NCBI GenBank assembly: GCA_966212235.1
Contig: CBIHPP010000011.1
Location: 248,001 to 312,000 of the forward strand
Source of the DNA: Niastella sp966212235
Lineage (GTDB): Bacteria; Bacteroidota; Bacteroidia; Chitinophagales; Chitinophagaceae
Length of the DNA: 64,000 nt
Reading direction: 5' to 3'
A program made the position numbers and the translations under genes. This document shows positions 8,165 through 18,300 of this stretch, one piece after another. Each line of letters begins with the position of its first letter. Position 1 is the stretch's first letter. The notes beneath the pieces are model-generated. The model had not been told where the DNA came from and did no database searches. It saw nothing but the letters and a program-made list of their open reading frames with translations.

Positions 8165-8524
8165 TTATTTATTGCCTACAATGACCACACCCTTCTGCAA
8201 TAAGGACCGGCCTTCTTCTTTTTGAGTATAAACGATGGGTTTAATGACGTCCAGCACATGGAGCTTATCGGCTGCAGAACCGGTGATACTGGCTTCCAGG
8301 TCTGTACGGGCCTCGCTATAGGGCTCTCCCAGGGGATTGAGCAGCAACAGTCCGGCTTCTTCAAGAACGGTCTTCATCCGGTCTATATTTCGAACGATGC
8401 CTGTGGAGGGCTGTCCCGCAGATAACTTCTTTTCGAGCTCAAAGACGAGGTTTGCCATTTTTATCCATAGGTGCTGGGGCATGATAGGGTAGTATTTGAG
8501 TACAATATAGAAGGCCGGTTCCAA
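8165..8524 (-). CDS. Small protein upstream of Hsp70, possible GrpE-like exchange factor
   Basis: Up to 119 residues from a TTG at 8524; an internal ATG at 8458 (MANLVFELEKKL) gives 97 residues. Only 14 bp separate it from the Hsp70 start, so the two are an operon. The C-terminal 70 residues read like the GrpE head: LEEAGLLLLNPLGEPYSEARTD matches the 'GvexIxpxGexFDPxxHEA' region, and VLDVIKPIVYTQKEEG followed by LLQKGVVIVG matches the final beta-wing strands. The long GrpE dimerisation helices are missing. The TTG start has AAGGAGG about 14 bp upstream. The exchange-factor role is inference from pattern and context. Confidence 0.6.
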   Translation of the reverse strand: MEPAFYIVLKYYPIMPQHLWIKMANLVFELEKKLSAGQPSTGIVRNIDRMKTVLEEAGLLLLNPLGEPYSEARTDLEASITGSAADKLHVLDVIKPIVYTQKEEGRSLLQKGVVIVGNK

Positions 8525-8527
8525 AAC

Positions 8528-8629
8528 TCAAAACTTTTCCTCCTTCCTTTTCTTCGGCATTAACACAATTCCCAATGCAATGCCGCGGACACATCCGGTT
8601 AAGACAGGAAGCAAATAAGGCGGTATCAT
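8528..8629 (-). CDS. Possible 33-residue leader or membrane peptide before the Hsp70 operon
   Basis: From the ATG at 8629 a short frame encodes 33 residues: a hydrophobic stretch (IPPYLLPVLTGCVRGIALGIVLM) followed by a basic tail KKRKEEKF. Its TGA stop lies 3 bp before the TTG start of the next gene, and the Shine-Dalgarno-like AAGGAGG of that gene lies inside its last codons, which fits translational coupling. The shape is that of a small single-span membrane peptide. There is no homology evidence, so it may be chance. Confidence 0.35.
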   Translation of the reverse strand: MIPPYLLPVLTGCVRGIALGIVLMPKKRKEEKF

Positions 8630-8703
8630 GTTGGTTGATTTATAAAAGCATGTTGAAATGTCTTTATATCATACCCGATACATGATTGTTATGCGGTATT
8701 AAG

Positions 8704-9624
8704 TTAATCAATATATTCTTTAGTGGTTTTAATTATATCATGCATCCAATTATAGTTTGCTACAGTTTCCAGTTTAGCAATGAGATCCCACGGGAAATTC
8801 TCTTTGCCGATAAGAGTGCCCGCTATTTGTCCGGCCAGGGATGCGTTGGTGTCTGTATCACCACCGGTTTCGATAATGCAATTAATCATTTCGGATAATC
8901 CTGTTTGTAGAACCTGGGTAGCTCCGTAAATGGCAAATGGCACCGAATTTACCACATATCCATCATTTCCTAATCGGGCAATTGATTTAATGTCTGCCTG
9001 ATTGTTGATAGCATTTATTTCAATCAACCGGTCACGTACTCTTGTGTCGGGCAGTTCTGGTATTATGAGATCAAAGAGGTTATTGTCTCCTGTCCAGGTT
9101 TCTGTTATAATAGCTTGTAGACTTATCACTATTGCCAAAGCGCCTGTATAAGCTTCATCATTTCTATGAGTGATCCTGCACGCATCCCTGATATTTTCCC
9201 TGGTAATATTTTTAAAGAATGCCAATGGTGCAATCCGCATGGCAGCCCCATTCCCCGCAGCATATTCGCCAGACCGGCCTACCTGGCTCCAGTGTCCGCC
9301 CGCTTGTAACTCTACGATCGCTTTCAACGTGCTGGCTCCTATTCCTGTTAATCTTCTTTCCCTGTAATACTTTACAAAATTGTCGGCTAATAGTGCTGGG
9401 TTAAATGCCCCCGCTGTACAAAGTGTTTCGCAGGTTGCCATTGTCAACTGAGTATCGTCAGTGAATGCCCATGTTCTTACCAGTTCTTTCCTTTGGCCAA
9501 GATAGAAGGTCGTAGAATTATTCTGCGTAGGTTGGTTTTCAAAACTGCTACCCCAGGCATCGCCTATAGCGCCTCCTAATATGCAGGATTCGAATTGATG
9601 TTGTAGCAATGTTGATTTGCTCAT
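8704..9624 (-). CDS. ADP-ribosylglycohydrolase (DraG family)
   Basis: A 306-residue protein with the full DraG fold signature: GGAIGDAWG near the N-terminus, FTDDTQLTMA (the metal-binding TDDT motif) at about residue 53-62, GNGAAMRIAPLA at about 120-135, and the C-terminal ETGGDTDTNASLAGQIAG, whose Asp residues bind the second magnesium. These enzymes remove ADP-ribose from modified proteins or hydrolyse ADP-ribosylated small molecules. All visible metal ligands are intact, so activity is expected; the substrate cannot be told. It is not clearly in an operon with its neighbours, and no ADP-ribosyltransferase is visible nearby. Confidence 0.92.
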   Translation of the reverse strand: MSKSTLLQHQFESCILGGAIGDAWGSSFENQPTQNNSTTFYLGQRKELVRTWAFTDDTQLTMATCETLCTAGAFNPALLADNFVKYYRERRLTGIGASTLKAIVELQAGGHWSQVGRSGEYAAGNGAAMRIAPLAFFKNITRENIRDACRITHRNDEAYTGALAIVISLQAIITETWTGDNNLFDLIIPELPDTRVRDRLIEINAINNQADIKSIARLGNDGYVVNSVPFAIYGATQVLQTGLSEMINCIIETGGDTDTNASLAGQIAGTLIGKENFPWDLIAKLETVANYNWMHDIIKTTKEYID

Positions 9625-9673
9625 GACAGGATGATTCTAAAGGGGCAAATGATGATCGGACCAATTGCTATAT

Positions 9674-10300
9674 TTATGCTTCCCTCTCATCAACCAATTT
9701 ATCAAAACCCTCTTTTTTTGACCAGTCAATATTGATGTCATTTAATTCCATTTGCTCACCACAAAGCCTGAAAATATACCATTCAAGATATTCTTTCATG
9801 CCATTTTGATAAAAGTCCAGCCAATTCTTATAGTTTTGAGGTATTGGTTCTATATCTCCGAATGACAGTTCGTCCGGTACTGGGGGAAGATTTAATTCTC
9901 TATCATACAATTCAAGAATGTAGGCAATGCGTTCTTCGCTTTTTGACCACCAGTTAATAATCAATTCTTTCGTCCAGTTTTCATTGCCATCATAAAAGTA
10001 AGCGTCTGAATCATCTGTATAGGCAGCAGTTAATGTTTCTTTCAATTCATCTTTGGTAAATGGCTGCTTAAAAATAATTTCACGATATTCATTATCGCCG
10101 CCAATATTGTTTACCGCTTCCGCTTGTCCCGTACCACTATTATCAGTTTGTGTGGTATAAATGGGGCCGGGTGTATTCAACCAGTGTATTTCATTAAAGC
10201 TCCCATGATTAAAATTTGCCTCAATTCCAAATACTTTCAATTGTGTTTCATCAATAGGGCCACTAAATAATATTCTTTTTATGTCTGGGGATGGTATCAT
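9674..10300 (-). CDS. Uncharacterised cytoplasmic protein
   Basis: About 208 residues from the ATG at 10300 (MIPSPDIKRILFSGPID). A longer frame opens at 10345 but would overlap the end of the upstream lipoprotein gene. There is no signal peptide or membrane span. It is rich in Trp/Tyr and acidic, with FGIEANFNHGSFNEIHWLN and PGPIYTTQTDNSGTG as the most distinctive stretches. I recall similar proteins from other phyla annotated only as hypothetical. The gene follows the lipoprotein gene by 23 bp on the same strand, so they are probably cotranscribed. Function is unknown; a role as an immunity-type or regulatory protein is possible but unsupported. Confidence 0.7.
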   Translation of the reverse strand: MIPSPDIKRILFSGPIDETQLKVFGIEANFNHGSFNEIHWLNTPGPIYTTQTDNSGTGQAEAVNNIGGDNEYREIIFKQPFTKDELKETLTAAYTDDSDAYFYDGNENWTKELIINWWSKSEERIAYILELYDRELNLPPVPDELSFGDIEPIPQNYKNWLDFYQNGMKEYLEWYIFRLCGEQMELNDINIDWSKKEGFDKLVDEREA

Positions 10301-10323
10301 ATAATATAGCAGGTAATATACGC

Positions 10324-10824
10324 CTACTCCTTCACAATCTCCCATTTCGAAATAACTATTAAAAATTGGGCGTCTTTTTCATTTTCTGGATCGGCATTTG
10401 AAATGGTTAGATTTCCGTCTTTTGCTTCTACTTTAATGATTGCTTTTGTTGTTCTGCCATCCTCCTGCTTAATATATCCGCTATAAATCGCCTGCCCCTC
10501 TGTAAGCTCGGCATTTAGATTGCAATCAATGCTTTCGATCACTGTATCAAAACCGTTCTTGCCTTCCTTGAGCTGATCACTTTTCAGGTTTAATATTCTG
10601 GTCGAAGGATTTATAGTAATTTCTGTATTAATATTTACATCCGGTTCCCCGTTGGTCATTTTTATTAATTCCGAGTAATATTTAATAACCTGGTCGCAGG
10701 CACTTATTGCTGCTTTTTGTTGAGTAGCAGTTTGTTCCCGGGTTATTTTAGTTGACTTACAGGCTGAAAAAAATAAAACACTTATACATAAAGCCAGTTG
10801 AAGCAGGGTGATCCTTCGTTTCAT
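10324..10824 (-). CDS. Uncharacterised lipoprotein
   Basis: A 166-residue protein with a lipoprotein signal (residues 1-22, lipobox LFFSAC, Cys followed by Lys-Ser). The mature part is a short helix then a beta-rich region (INPSTRILNLKSDQLKEG..., AIIKVEAKDGNLTISNAD). No family is recognised. It is read just ahead of the 9674-10300 gene and is probably in one operon with it. Confidence 0.7.
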   Translation of the reverse strand: MKRRITLLQLALCISVLFFSACKSTKITREQTATQQKAAISACDQVIKYYSELIKMTNGEPDVNINTEITINPSTRILNLKSDQLKEGKNGFDTVIESIDCNLNAELTEGQAIYSGYIKQEDGRTTKAIIKVEAKDGNLTISNADPENEKDAQFLIVISKWEIVKE

Positions 10825-10961
10825 GAAATGGTTGGGGTTTTAAATATGGCATCCGTTAAATGCAGATAATTCCGCATCAATGCGAATATACTTCATATTT
10901 ATAAGAAGTGTTTCTGCTTCCTGAGTTAAGGATACTGAGTAGTGTAAGGGCCGGATTAAAT

Positions 10962-13141
10962 TAAAATACGCACTGGTGACTTTCCCTTATAGTTTCATGA
11001 GCATTTTTGACTGAATGCCGCTTTTGGATTTTATACTTACAATATAATTTCCCGGCGCCAGTTTCGCTTTACTGATATCAATGCGGGTGGCATAATTCCC
11101 TTTCTGTATCAACCCTAACTTCTTTTCAAAAAGCAGTTGTCCTTTTTCATTGGTAATTACGAAAAACAGATCGGCTTTTTCGGTTACGTTCAGGTTGAGA
11201 TTCAGAAATGCGCCTTTGCTGGGGTTGGGATATATGTCAAAAAGTTTATTACCTGTTGCGGCAGTCAGTGTTGGTTCCTCATTCGCTTCGCTCACCAGGG
11301 CGGCTGCCGGGCCTGCATAGGTAATATTGGGTACCGGCGGCGTTGCCATGCCATAGCCCAGGTAATAGTCTGTCAGGTGTGATTGCATGTATCCTTTTAT
11401 CGTCATACAATTTCTATAGGCCGGGTTATGGGCCAGCGTGTACAACCTGGTATTGGTTGGCACGTTGGTAGTAAATACAACCAGTTTGGAATTGTTGTCT
11501 GCAACGAGTATCACTTCTTCCCGCCAGTCGCCCAGAATATCGCCATAGAACATGGGGGCATTGCGGTCGCTGCCGCCGGCGCCATCAAAATTCCACATGG
11601 TGACCAGCCGCGAAACGGTGGAGGATGTGTAATTCCATTTTTCAATTTTTTCGTCATGCAGGTTCTCGCTTAATACGTCACCGTCCCACCAGATGCGGAA
11701 GTTGGGATAGGGCCGCGATGGTTCACTGGTTAACTGCGTATTGCTTGGCGCGTTATATACGCCGGAAAATGACCACACTTCCCATCCGCTATACCGCGGA
11801 TCTATATCCCCGGCAGCACCACGGCCCACATCGGCAACACCGCCTGTATGTTTCCACAGTACCGCTCCGGTATTGGCATCATAATAATATTCCAGCAATC
11901 CGCTGGGATTATCCTGTTGTACGCCATAACCCTGTATCCCGGCCCGGTTCGGGTCCAGCTTGCCGATCTGCGTTCTGTCGCCATGAATGATGCCCTGACC
12001 GGCCAATGAATATCGTAACGTGCCATTGCTGTTGAGGCAATAGCCAATATCACATATTTCATCTGTACCGTTTCCATCAACATCAATGATCCGTATTTGG
12101 TGCCCGTCCGGTGCAGCCGAAGAACCGCGTAACCATTTCCATTGCAGCGTGGTATTATTTCCTGCAAACCGGAAGGCACATAACATCATGTTGAAAGAGC
12201 CGTCCGCGTTCCTGTTTTTAAACTTGCCAATTACGCTGGGCGTGCTGCCATCAAGATAGCCAATGCCGAAACTGCAAGCCAAAGGACCTGTACTTGAATA
12301 ATCCTGCGGAATAGTTACATAGCTTCTTAATGCGCCGGTCTGGCCATTGAGAATACCCAGCCATTGTTTCGTATTGCTGCTGTTTGTCCAGGTTGATCCA
12401 TCGCCGAACCGGACGCCATTAGCGATCTTTGTAATCACCTCCGACTTTCCATCTCCATCCAGGTCGTACACCGTTACGCCATCCCAGTTACCTACATCAA
12501 TGGTTGCAGAGCCGGGCGAAATGTTATCCATATTGCTGCTGTTCGGCCCATAATCCACATCCCATAAAAAAGTGCCATCCCTTTTATAAGCTTCAATTTT
12601 GCAGCCTACTCCCCAATCAAGGCGGTCTACCACATAATCGTATTCTCCATCGCCATCCAGGTCGCCTACCCACACAAAGTGAATACTGCTTCCGGCCCGC
12701 AATGGTACGGTAAAGCAGGGTTTATCTGCTGCGTTGGCCACCAGCGTGTAGGCGATACTGGCAGCTTGTTCTGCGCCATTGATAACCGGTCTTACATAGT
12801 ATGCATTGCTTTGGGTTAAATTGGCGGTATTGTCGGTATAGTTTGTTCCGGCTGTTAGTACCGCACTATTGAGTTTAACCGCCGCTCCACCATTGGCAGA
12901 CCGGTAAATATTGAACCCTGTGCCTGCAGGGTCTAATCCTAAAAGCCGCCAGCTGATGAAAATACTGCTGCCGCTTCTAATAGCCACCACGCCGCGGTTC
13001 AGCCTTTCCATAGCGCGTTGAGCAATGGCATGGGTTAGTTGTAATAACAGGCATGCTGTTATCAGAATAATTGTTTTTTTCATTGGACAATCGTTTGGTT
13101 GGTTTTGATTTGAATAGATTATGTCACCAGTGCGTATTTTA
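10962..13141. repeat. Perfect 19-bp inverted repeat bracketing the PL11 gene
   Basis: TAAAATACGCACTGGTGAC at 10962-10980 recurs as its exact reverse complement at 13123-13141. The left copy starts 6 bp beyond the PL11 stop codon and the right copy ends 40 bp upstream of its ATG, so the 2.1 kb between them holds only that coding sequence. Sequence outside the 19 bp does not match. A chance 19-bp match at this spacing is very unlikely in a 64-kb window. Confidence 0.85.
10987..13083 (-). CDS. Rhamnogalacturonan lyase, PL11 family, T9SS-exported
   Basis: A 698-residue secreted enzyme: signal peptide 1-21 (ends AIAQ), a fibronectin-like N-terminal domain starting RAMERLNRGVVAIRS, then the eight-bladed propeller of PL11 with repeated Asp-rich calcium loops (VGDLDGDGEYDYVVDRLD, VYDLDGDGKSE, IIDVDGNGTDE). 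PL11 enzymes cleave the rhamnose-galacturonate backbone of rhamnogalacturonan I by beta-elimination. The last 80 residues (IYPNPSKGAFLNL... to the end) are a type A type IX secretion sorting domain, so the enzyme is probably displayed on or released from the surface. It is the last gene of the sigma/FecR/SusCD operon direction. The coding sequence is bracketed by a 19-bp inverted repeat. Confidence 0.92.
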   Translation of the reverse strand: MKKTIILITACLLLQLTHAIAQRAMERLNRGVVAIRSGSSIFISWRLLGLDPAGTGFNIYRSANGGAAVKLNSAVLTAGTNYTDNTANLTQSNAYYVRPVINGAEQAASIAYTLVANAADKPCFTVPLRAGSSIHFVWVGDLDGDGEYDYVVDRLDWGVGCKIEAYKRDGTFLWDVDYGPNSSNMDNISPGSATIDVGNWDGVTVYDLDGDGKSEVITKIANGVRFGDGSTWTNSSNTKQWLGILNGQTGALRSYVTIPQDYSSTGPLACSFGIGYLDGSTPSVIGKFKNRNADGSFNMMLCAFRFAGNNTTLQWKWLRGSSAAPDGHQIRIIDVDGNGTDEICDIGYCLNSNGTLRYSLAGQGIIHGDRTQIGKLDPNRAGIQGYGVQQDNPSGLLEYYYDANTGAVLWKHTGGVADVGRGAAGDIDPRYSGWEVWSFSGVYNAPSNTQLTSEPSRPYPNFRIWWDGDVLSENLHDEKIEKWNYTSSTVSRLVTMWNFDGAGGSDRNAPMFYGDILGDWREEVILVADNNSKLVVFTTNVPTNTRLYTLAHNPAYRNCMTIKGYMQSHLTDYYLGYGMATPPVPNITYAGPAAALVSEANEEPTLTAATGNKLFDIYPNPSKGAFLNLNLNVTEKADLFFVITNEKGQLLFEKKLGLIQKGNYATRIDISKAKLAPGNYIVSIKSKSGIQSKMLMKL

Positions 13142-13188
13142 TTATAAAGAGATTTGAATAAATAGTAAGTATGTTTTGATCGTTGCTA

Positions 13189-15351
13189 TTAATAACCCAG
13201 GTTCTGATAAGCGCTGATGGCATTCGCATCCAACGCCTGTCCGCTTTCATCGGTCAACAGTAGCAGGTAATCGGCCGGCCAGGGCCGGAACGTAAACTCT
13301 TTTTTCATTTGCCCTTTACCGTTGCCATTTTGTCCATTCCCATTGGCGATATTAAAGGCCACCGGCCAAAGACCAGATAATGGAGATGCCATCTGGTTCA
13401 GATAAATAACCCGGTCGTAAAGAATGCCTGCATTGTGCAGGTCCTCCCACAACGTTCCTTCTGCCAGCATTTCCCTGGTTTTTTCATTGTATATAAAATG
13501 AACGAACATGTCCTGCCTGGAAGAAACAGTAGGGATATAATTTTCTGCCAGCGCTTGTGGCGTGCCAGGGGTAAAATAGTCTTCTGTTACTTTGATGGCG
13601 TTATAGGAGCTACCGTTGGCAGGGTAGGGGGCCTGTTTCTCCGATGCTGCCAGGGTAGTGGACTTTGGTTCCCATTCCACCAATACATTTGGACGGTTTT
13701 CGCCGTTTTTAAAGGCAGCCCGCTGACGCAATACATTGATGTCGGCTATTGCCTGGGCATACTGGCCTTTTCGGCCGTATGCTTCTGCACGTACCAGGTA
13801 GGTTTCTGCCAAACGCATCAGGATGGCATCCCGGGTTCCGGCTTCGCTATTGAAATTGCTTTCATCGGCGCTTCCGCCTCTTAAGGGATCAATGAATTTT
13901 TTAACGGAAAGGTATGGTGCTGCTGTGCCTGTATTGAGGCCAATGGAATTTTGATTATAATTCAACCGGTAATAATATCTGCCGGTAATAGCTGAACGTA
14001 CCCAGCGTACAATGAACTGGTAAGGCTGACTCATGACGGCGGTGGAATCAAGCGCTTCTGTTTTTGCATTCTCGATAAAGATCAATGCTCTTTTGCCCGG
14101 CACGGCTCGTGGCGAACCGGCTGTTACGGTTGGTTCACCGGCTGGCTTGTTCGCATTCCACCAATTTGCTGCGGCTGCGCTCCACGTAAATGAGCCGGTG
14201 GTGTTGCTGATATATTCATTTTGAAAGGTTTTATAGAAACGGGAGTCATTGATCTTGTCTGCGAACACATCATAACCGAAATCAGTAGGCTTGAATGTAC
14301 CAAACGGACGGCCATACATCATTGCTCTTGTAACGCCGGTGGCATCGGTGTAGTTGCCTATATGATAATTGACTGAGCGATTTCCGAAGCGGGCATGCAG
14401 CGACGTATTAATGTCAAACTGCGCGGCCCATAATATTTCCTTGTGGGGATTGGTTTCTGCCACTTTAGGATCGAACAAGGTCCAGTAATCGGGCGCCAGT
14501 CCGCCAACGCCGCCGGCTGCATTGATCACTTCTGTTGCAATGGTTATGGCTGAGTCCAGGTCAGTAGCTACACTTCCTTTGTAAAGTTGTTTGAGATGGG
14601 GTTCGCTGCTGTTCTGAAAACCGGCTGCCTGTGCCCTCGTAAGATATAATTTTGCGAGTAAATGACCCGCGGCCAGTTTCCCTGCACGACCACGATCGGC
14701 GATGGTAACAGGCAGACCGGCATAAGCTTCGCGCATATCTCCGATGATTTGCCTGTAAATTTCTTCGAGCTTCGATTTGGGATAGTAATACACACCATTG
14801 TCTTCCCGTCTGGGACTTAATAACAGCGGTACGTCGCCGAGTTGATTGGAGATCAGGTAATATGCCCACGCTCGCATGAACAGGATCTCTGCTCTTCTTA
14901 CTTTACGGTAGCGTTCGTCGGTGGCAAATTTTCCTGGTTTTAAATTATCAATAACATCCAGGGCAATGTTACAGTTGTTGATGTGCGGATAGGCGCCCAT
15001 GGGTGCATAGGTAGCATTGGCCGCACCGATATAATTATTGACGTTTCCCGATATAGTACTTATGTTGGAACCGTAGCGCTGTGCCGTCATGGTGGCATAC
15101 GTATTATCAGATGCCATGTAGGCATCTGTTTCCGTTTGCGTGATCCTGGCCCCACTGGCATCCCATTCGTGTTTTATCCGCGCATATACATATAGGCCAT
15201 TGATGAGTGCATTCAGGCCTTCTTCTGTATTGAAATAATCCTGCGTAAGGTTGGATACCTGCTTTTCTGTCAGAAATTTTTTGCAGGCGCCCAATTCGCC
15301 TGTAAGCAGGATGAGTAAAACCGGAATATATCGTTTCATATGTTTGTTCAA
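13189..15351 (-). CDS. SusD/RagB family outer-membrane glycan-binding lipoprotein
   Basis: A 720-residue lipoprotein with lipobox LGAC (residues about 19-23 from the first Met; a second Met at residue 5 is an equal candidate). CKKFLTEKQVSNLTQDYFNTEEGLNALINGLY is the standard SusD N-terminus, and RRAEILFMRAWAYYLI, RLAETYLVRAEAY and REMLAEGTLWEDLHN are the TPR-like and C-terminal motifs of the family. It caps the SusC channel and binds oligosaccharides. It follows SusC by 12 bp. It is rather longer than typical SusD (about 550-600), which is common in Chitinophagaceae. Confidence 0.95.
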   Translation of the reverse strand: MNKHMKRYIPVLLILLTGELGACKKFLTEKQVSNLTQDYFNTEEGLNALINGLYVYARIKHEWDASGARITQTETDAYMASDNTYATMTAQRYGSNISTISGNVNNYIGAANATYAPMGAYPHINNCNIALDVIDNLKPGKFATDERYRKVRRAEILFMRAWAYYLISNQLGDVPLLLSPRREDNGVYYYPKSKLEEIYRQIIGDMREAYAGLPVTIADRGRAGKLAAGHLLAKLYLTRAQAAGFQNSSEPHLKQLYKGSVATDLDSAITIATEVINAAGGVGGLAPDYWTLFDPKVAETNPHKEILWAAQFDINTSLHARFGNRSVNYHIGNYTDATGVTRAMMYGRPFGTFKPTDFGYDVFADKINDSRFYKTFQNEYISNTTGSFTWSAAAANWWNANKPAGEPTVTAGSPRAVPGKRALIFIENAKTEALDSTAVMSQPYQFIVRWVRSAITGRYYYRLNYNQNSIGLNTGTAAPYLSVKKFIDPLRGGSADESNFNSEAGTRDAILMRLAETYLVRAEAYGRKGQYAQAIADINVLRQRAAFKNGENRPNVLVEWEPKSTTLAASEKQAPYPANGSSYNAIKVTEDYFTPGTPQALAENYIPTVSSRQDMFVHFIYNEKTREMLAEGTLWEDLHNAGILYDRVIYLNQMASPLSGLWPVAFNIANGNGQNGNGKGQMKKEFTFRPWPADYLLLLTDESGQALDANAISAYQNLGY

Positions 15352-15363
15352 ATCGTTAATGAA

Positions 15364-18300
15364 TTAAAATGCTGCTCTTAATCCGAAGACAATACTGCGG
15401 GGAAGAATAGTATTGTTGTTCATGCCGCCCTGCGGAAAGGTGCTGAATGAATTGGGACTTGATTCCGAATCCCAGTTGGTTTCATCGTCGGGGTTAATGC
15501 CCATTTTTACTACCTGACCTCCAAAGATGAATGGATTCAACACCTGTATATTTACCTGCAGGCTTTTCATTTTAGCACGGCCGGTAAACTTTGCCGGAAC
15601 ATCATACGTCAAAGAAATGTTGCGTACGACTGCAAACGATCCATTGGCATATTGCATGGCAGAGGAGATATTGGTTATGCCTGTTGCGCCCAATACCGGC
15701 AGCGGCCATCGTCCGCTCTGGTTGTTCCAGCTCCACAGGTCATTTTCATTTCTGCCAAATAAACCAGGGTAACCGCCGAAGTAAGTCTGGCCCACACGGG
15801 CATATATAAAGGAACTTAAACTAAGGCCTTTATAGCGGAATGTGTTGGTGATGCCGCCATACCATTTGGGTCGTGGCGTGCCCCTGATCACATAATCTTC
15901 GGCGCCTATTTTATAATCTCCGTTTTGGTCCACTACCTTTACCGTGCCAGGTCTGAAATCGAGCCCGCCAATGGTTTTGAATTGCGCCATTTCTGCCAGG
16001 TCCTTTGAATTGCTGCTCCAGATGCCATCACTTTGCAACTGGTAAAATACCTGCCAGGGCTGACCGATAAACAGCCGTGCACCCAGCATATCCTGTTTGC
16101 CGGTGATCAGCTCTATGATCTCTTCTTTATTACGGCTCCAGGTGAACTCAGTTGTCCAGCTGAAATCTTGTTGTTTGATGTTGGTAGTATTTAACGTGAT
16201 CTCAATACCCTTGTTCCTTGATTTTCCAATGTTCATCACTTTCGTTACGTAACCTGAAACACCGGGTAAGTCGCGCGAGAATAACAGGTCGGATGTATTC
16301 TGAATATAATATTCCAGTGAACCGGAAATGCGGTTGTTTAAAACCGTGAAATCGATGCCTACATTTAGCTGTGCGGTCTTTTCCCAGCTCAGGTCTGGAT
16401 TTTGTACCGACTGCGGCAAATAGCCAATGGCGGGCACGGAACCAAACACATAATTGTTGCGGCTTAATGGTCCGGTAGTGGTATATGGGGCAACGGATGA
16501 ATTTCCGGTAACACCATAACCTACCCGGGGTTTTAGTTCGTTCAACCATGATACAGGAGAAAGAAATTTTTCTTCCTGCATTTTCCACGCAAGTGCAAAG
16601 GAGGGAAAGAAATCCCATTTATGATCAGGCGCCAGTACCGAAGATCCATCGAACCGACCGGAGGCTGTTAACAGGTATTTGTTCTTAAAGGAATAATTGA
16701 ACCTTCCCATAAAGGAGCCTAGCGTGTTTTCTGTAAAGCCGGTGCCAATGCCCGGATTGCCTTGCGTATTGGAGGCAAGGTCGTACCAAAGACTGAGCGG
16801 GATCACCAACCCCGCCACATTGGTACTGGTGTTTTCGCGGCGTGATTGCTGTGCAGACTGCAGCAGGGTTACACCCACCGTGTGCACATCGGCGAACGTC
16901 TTATCAAAATAAAGCAGGTTCTCTACTACCCAGGAGAAATTCTCTTCCCGGCTATAACCGCCGGAGTTCGCTCGGTTACTTAAATGAGCGGTCACGTTGG
17001 GACCGGTCCAAGTTCCATTTCGGTAATTCCTGATCTGTGCGCCGAAGTTGATCCGGTATTTTAACCAGGGCGTGAATTTTATTTCTGAAAAAATATTGGC
17101 CAGTGCAGCTGACGTGCGCCTTTCATTTAAAGACTGGTCTATATCAATTAAAGGATTCCAGATGCCCAAATTGCCGCCGGGGTTTCGGTTATAAGCGCCA
17201 AGGCTATCTGTAGGAAATGCCCAGGGATACTGACCGATGGCTCTTCCATACAGATCTTTGGCGCCGGTATTACTCTGGTTGGCATTGATGCCAAAATTTT
17301 GTTTGGCCAGGGATGCAATGAGAGAAATGCCCAATGTAAACCATTTGGTAGGGGTAATATCTCCATTCACGTTTATATTGAAACGTTGGAAATCCTGGTC
17401 TTTCTGTACACCCAATTGCTTGTTATAACCAAGCGACATATATAAACGAGATGCTTCGGTCCCTGAAGAGATCGCTATCTGATGGCTTTGTGTAACGCCC
17501 GTGCGTTTTGCCGCATCTTCCCAATCAAAGGTGGGGATGTTGGCGGAATTATAGGCTGGTACCATGGCCGGCCAGCCTGCATTTTGTTCTTCTTCAGTTG
17601 TTGGTCGCATTTTAACGCTTCCGTCCGTATTCCGCTCATAGCCTTTCATGGCAGCGCTCAGCAGTTCGCCATAATTGTTGGTAATGCCCGAGGCTGCAAA
17701 ATTGAGACTGTCCAAACGTGGATCAGGATACCAGATCACAGGCGCGGTATTCAGATCGGTCGGGTTGCCGGGTTGATATCTTCTGCCATTTATCAATGCA
17801 TATCGCAAGCGGTCGATGTATTGACCGGCATTCATCCAGTTGGTGAGGGAATGATAACTGTCAAGGGAAACCGTTGAATTAAAATTAAGCGACATCTTTC
17901 CCTTGGTTGCTTTCCTGGTGGTGATCAGTATAACGCCATTAGCGCCACGGGAACCATAGATGGCGGTTGCAGACGCATCCTTCAGAATTTCTACCGACGA
18001 AATATCATTCGGGTTCAGGTCATTGATCGAAAAAGAGGTAACGCTCAGGGCAGAAACGATCGGCACGCCATCTACCACATACAGCGGATCATTTGAACTG
18101 TTGATGGAGCGGGTACCACGAATGCGGATGGAAGGCACTTCGCCGGGTTTGATATTCGTAGCCACATTCAATCCCGACGCTTTTCCCTGCAGCGCTTGCG
18201 CCACATTGATAACAGGTCTTTCCTGGATGGTTGCGGCAGTCACTCTCGACAAAGAACCGGTTACGTCGCTTTTGCGTTGCGTTCCATAACCAATGACCAC

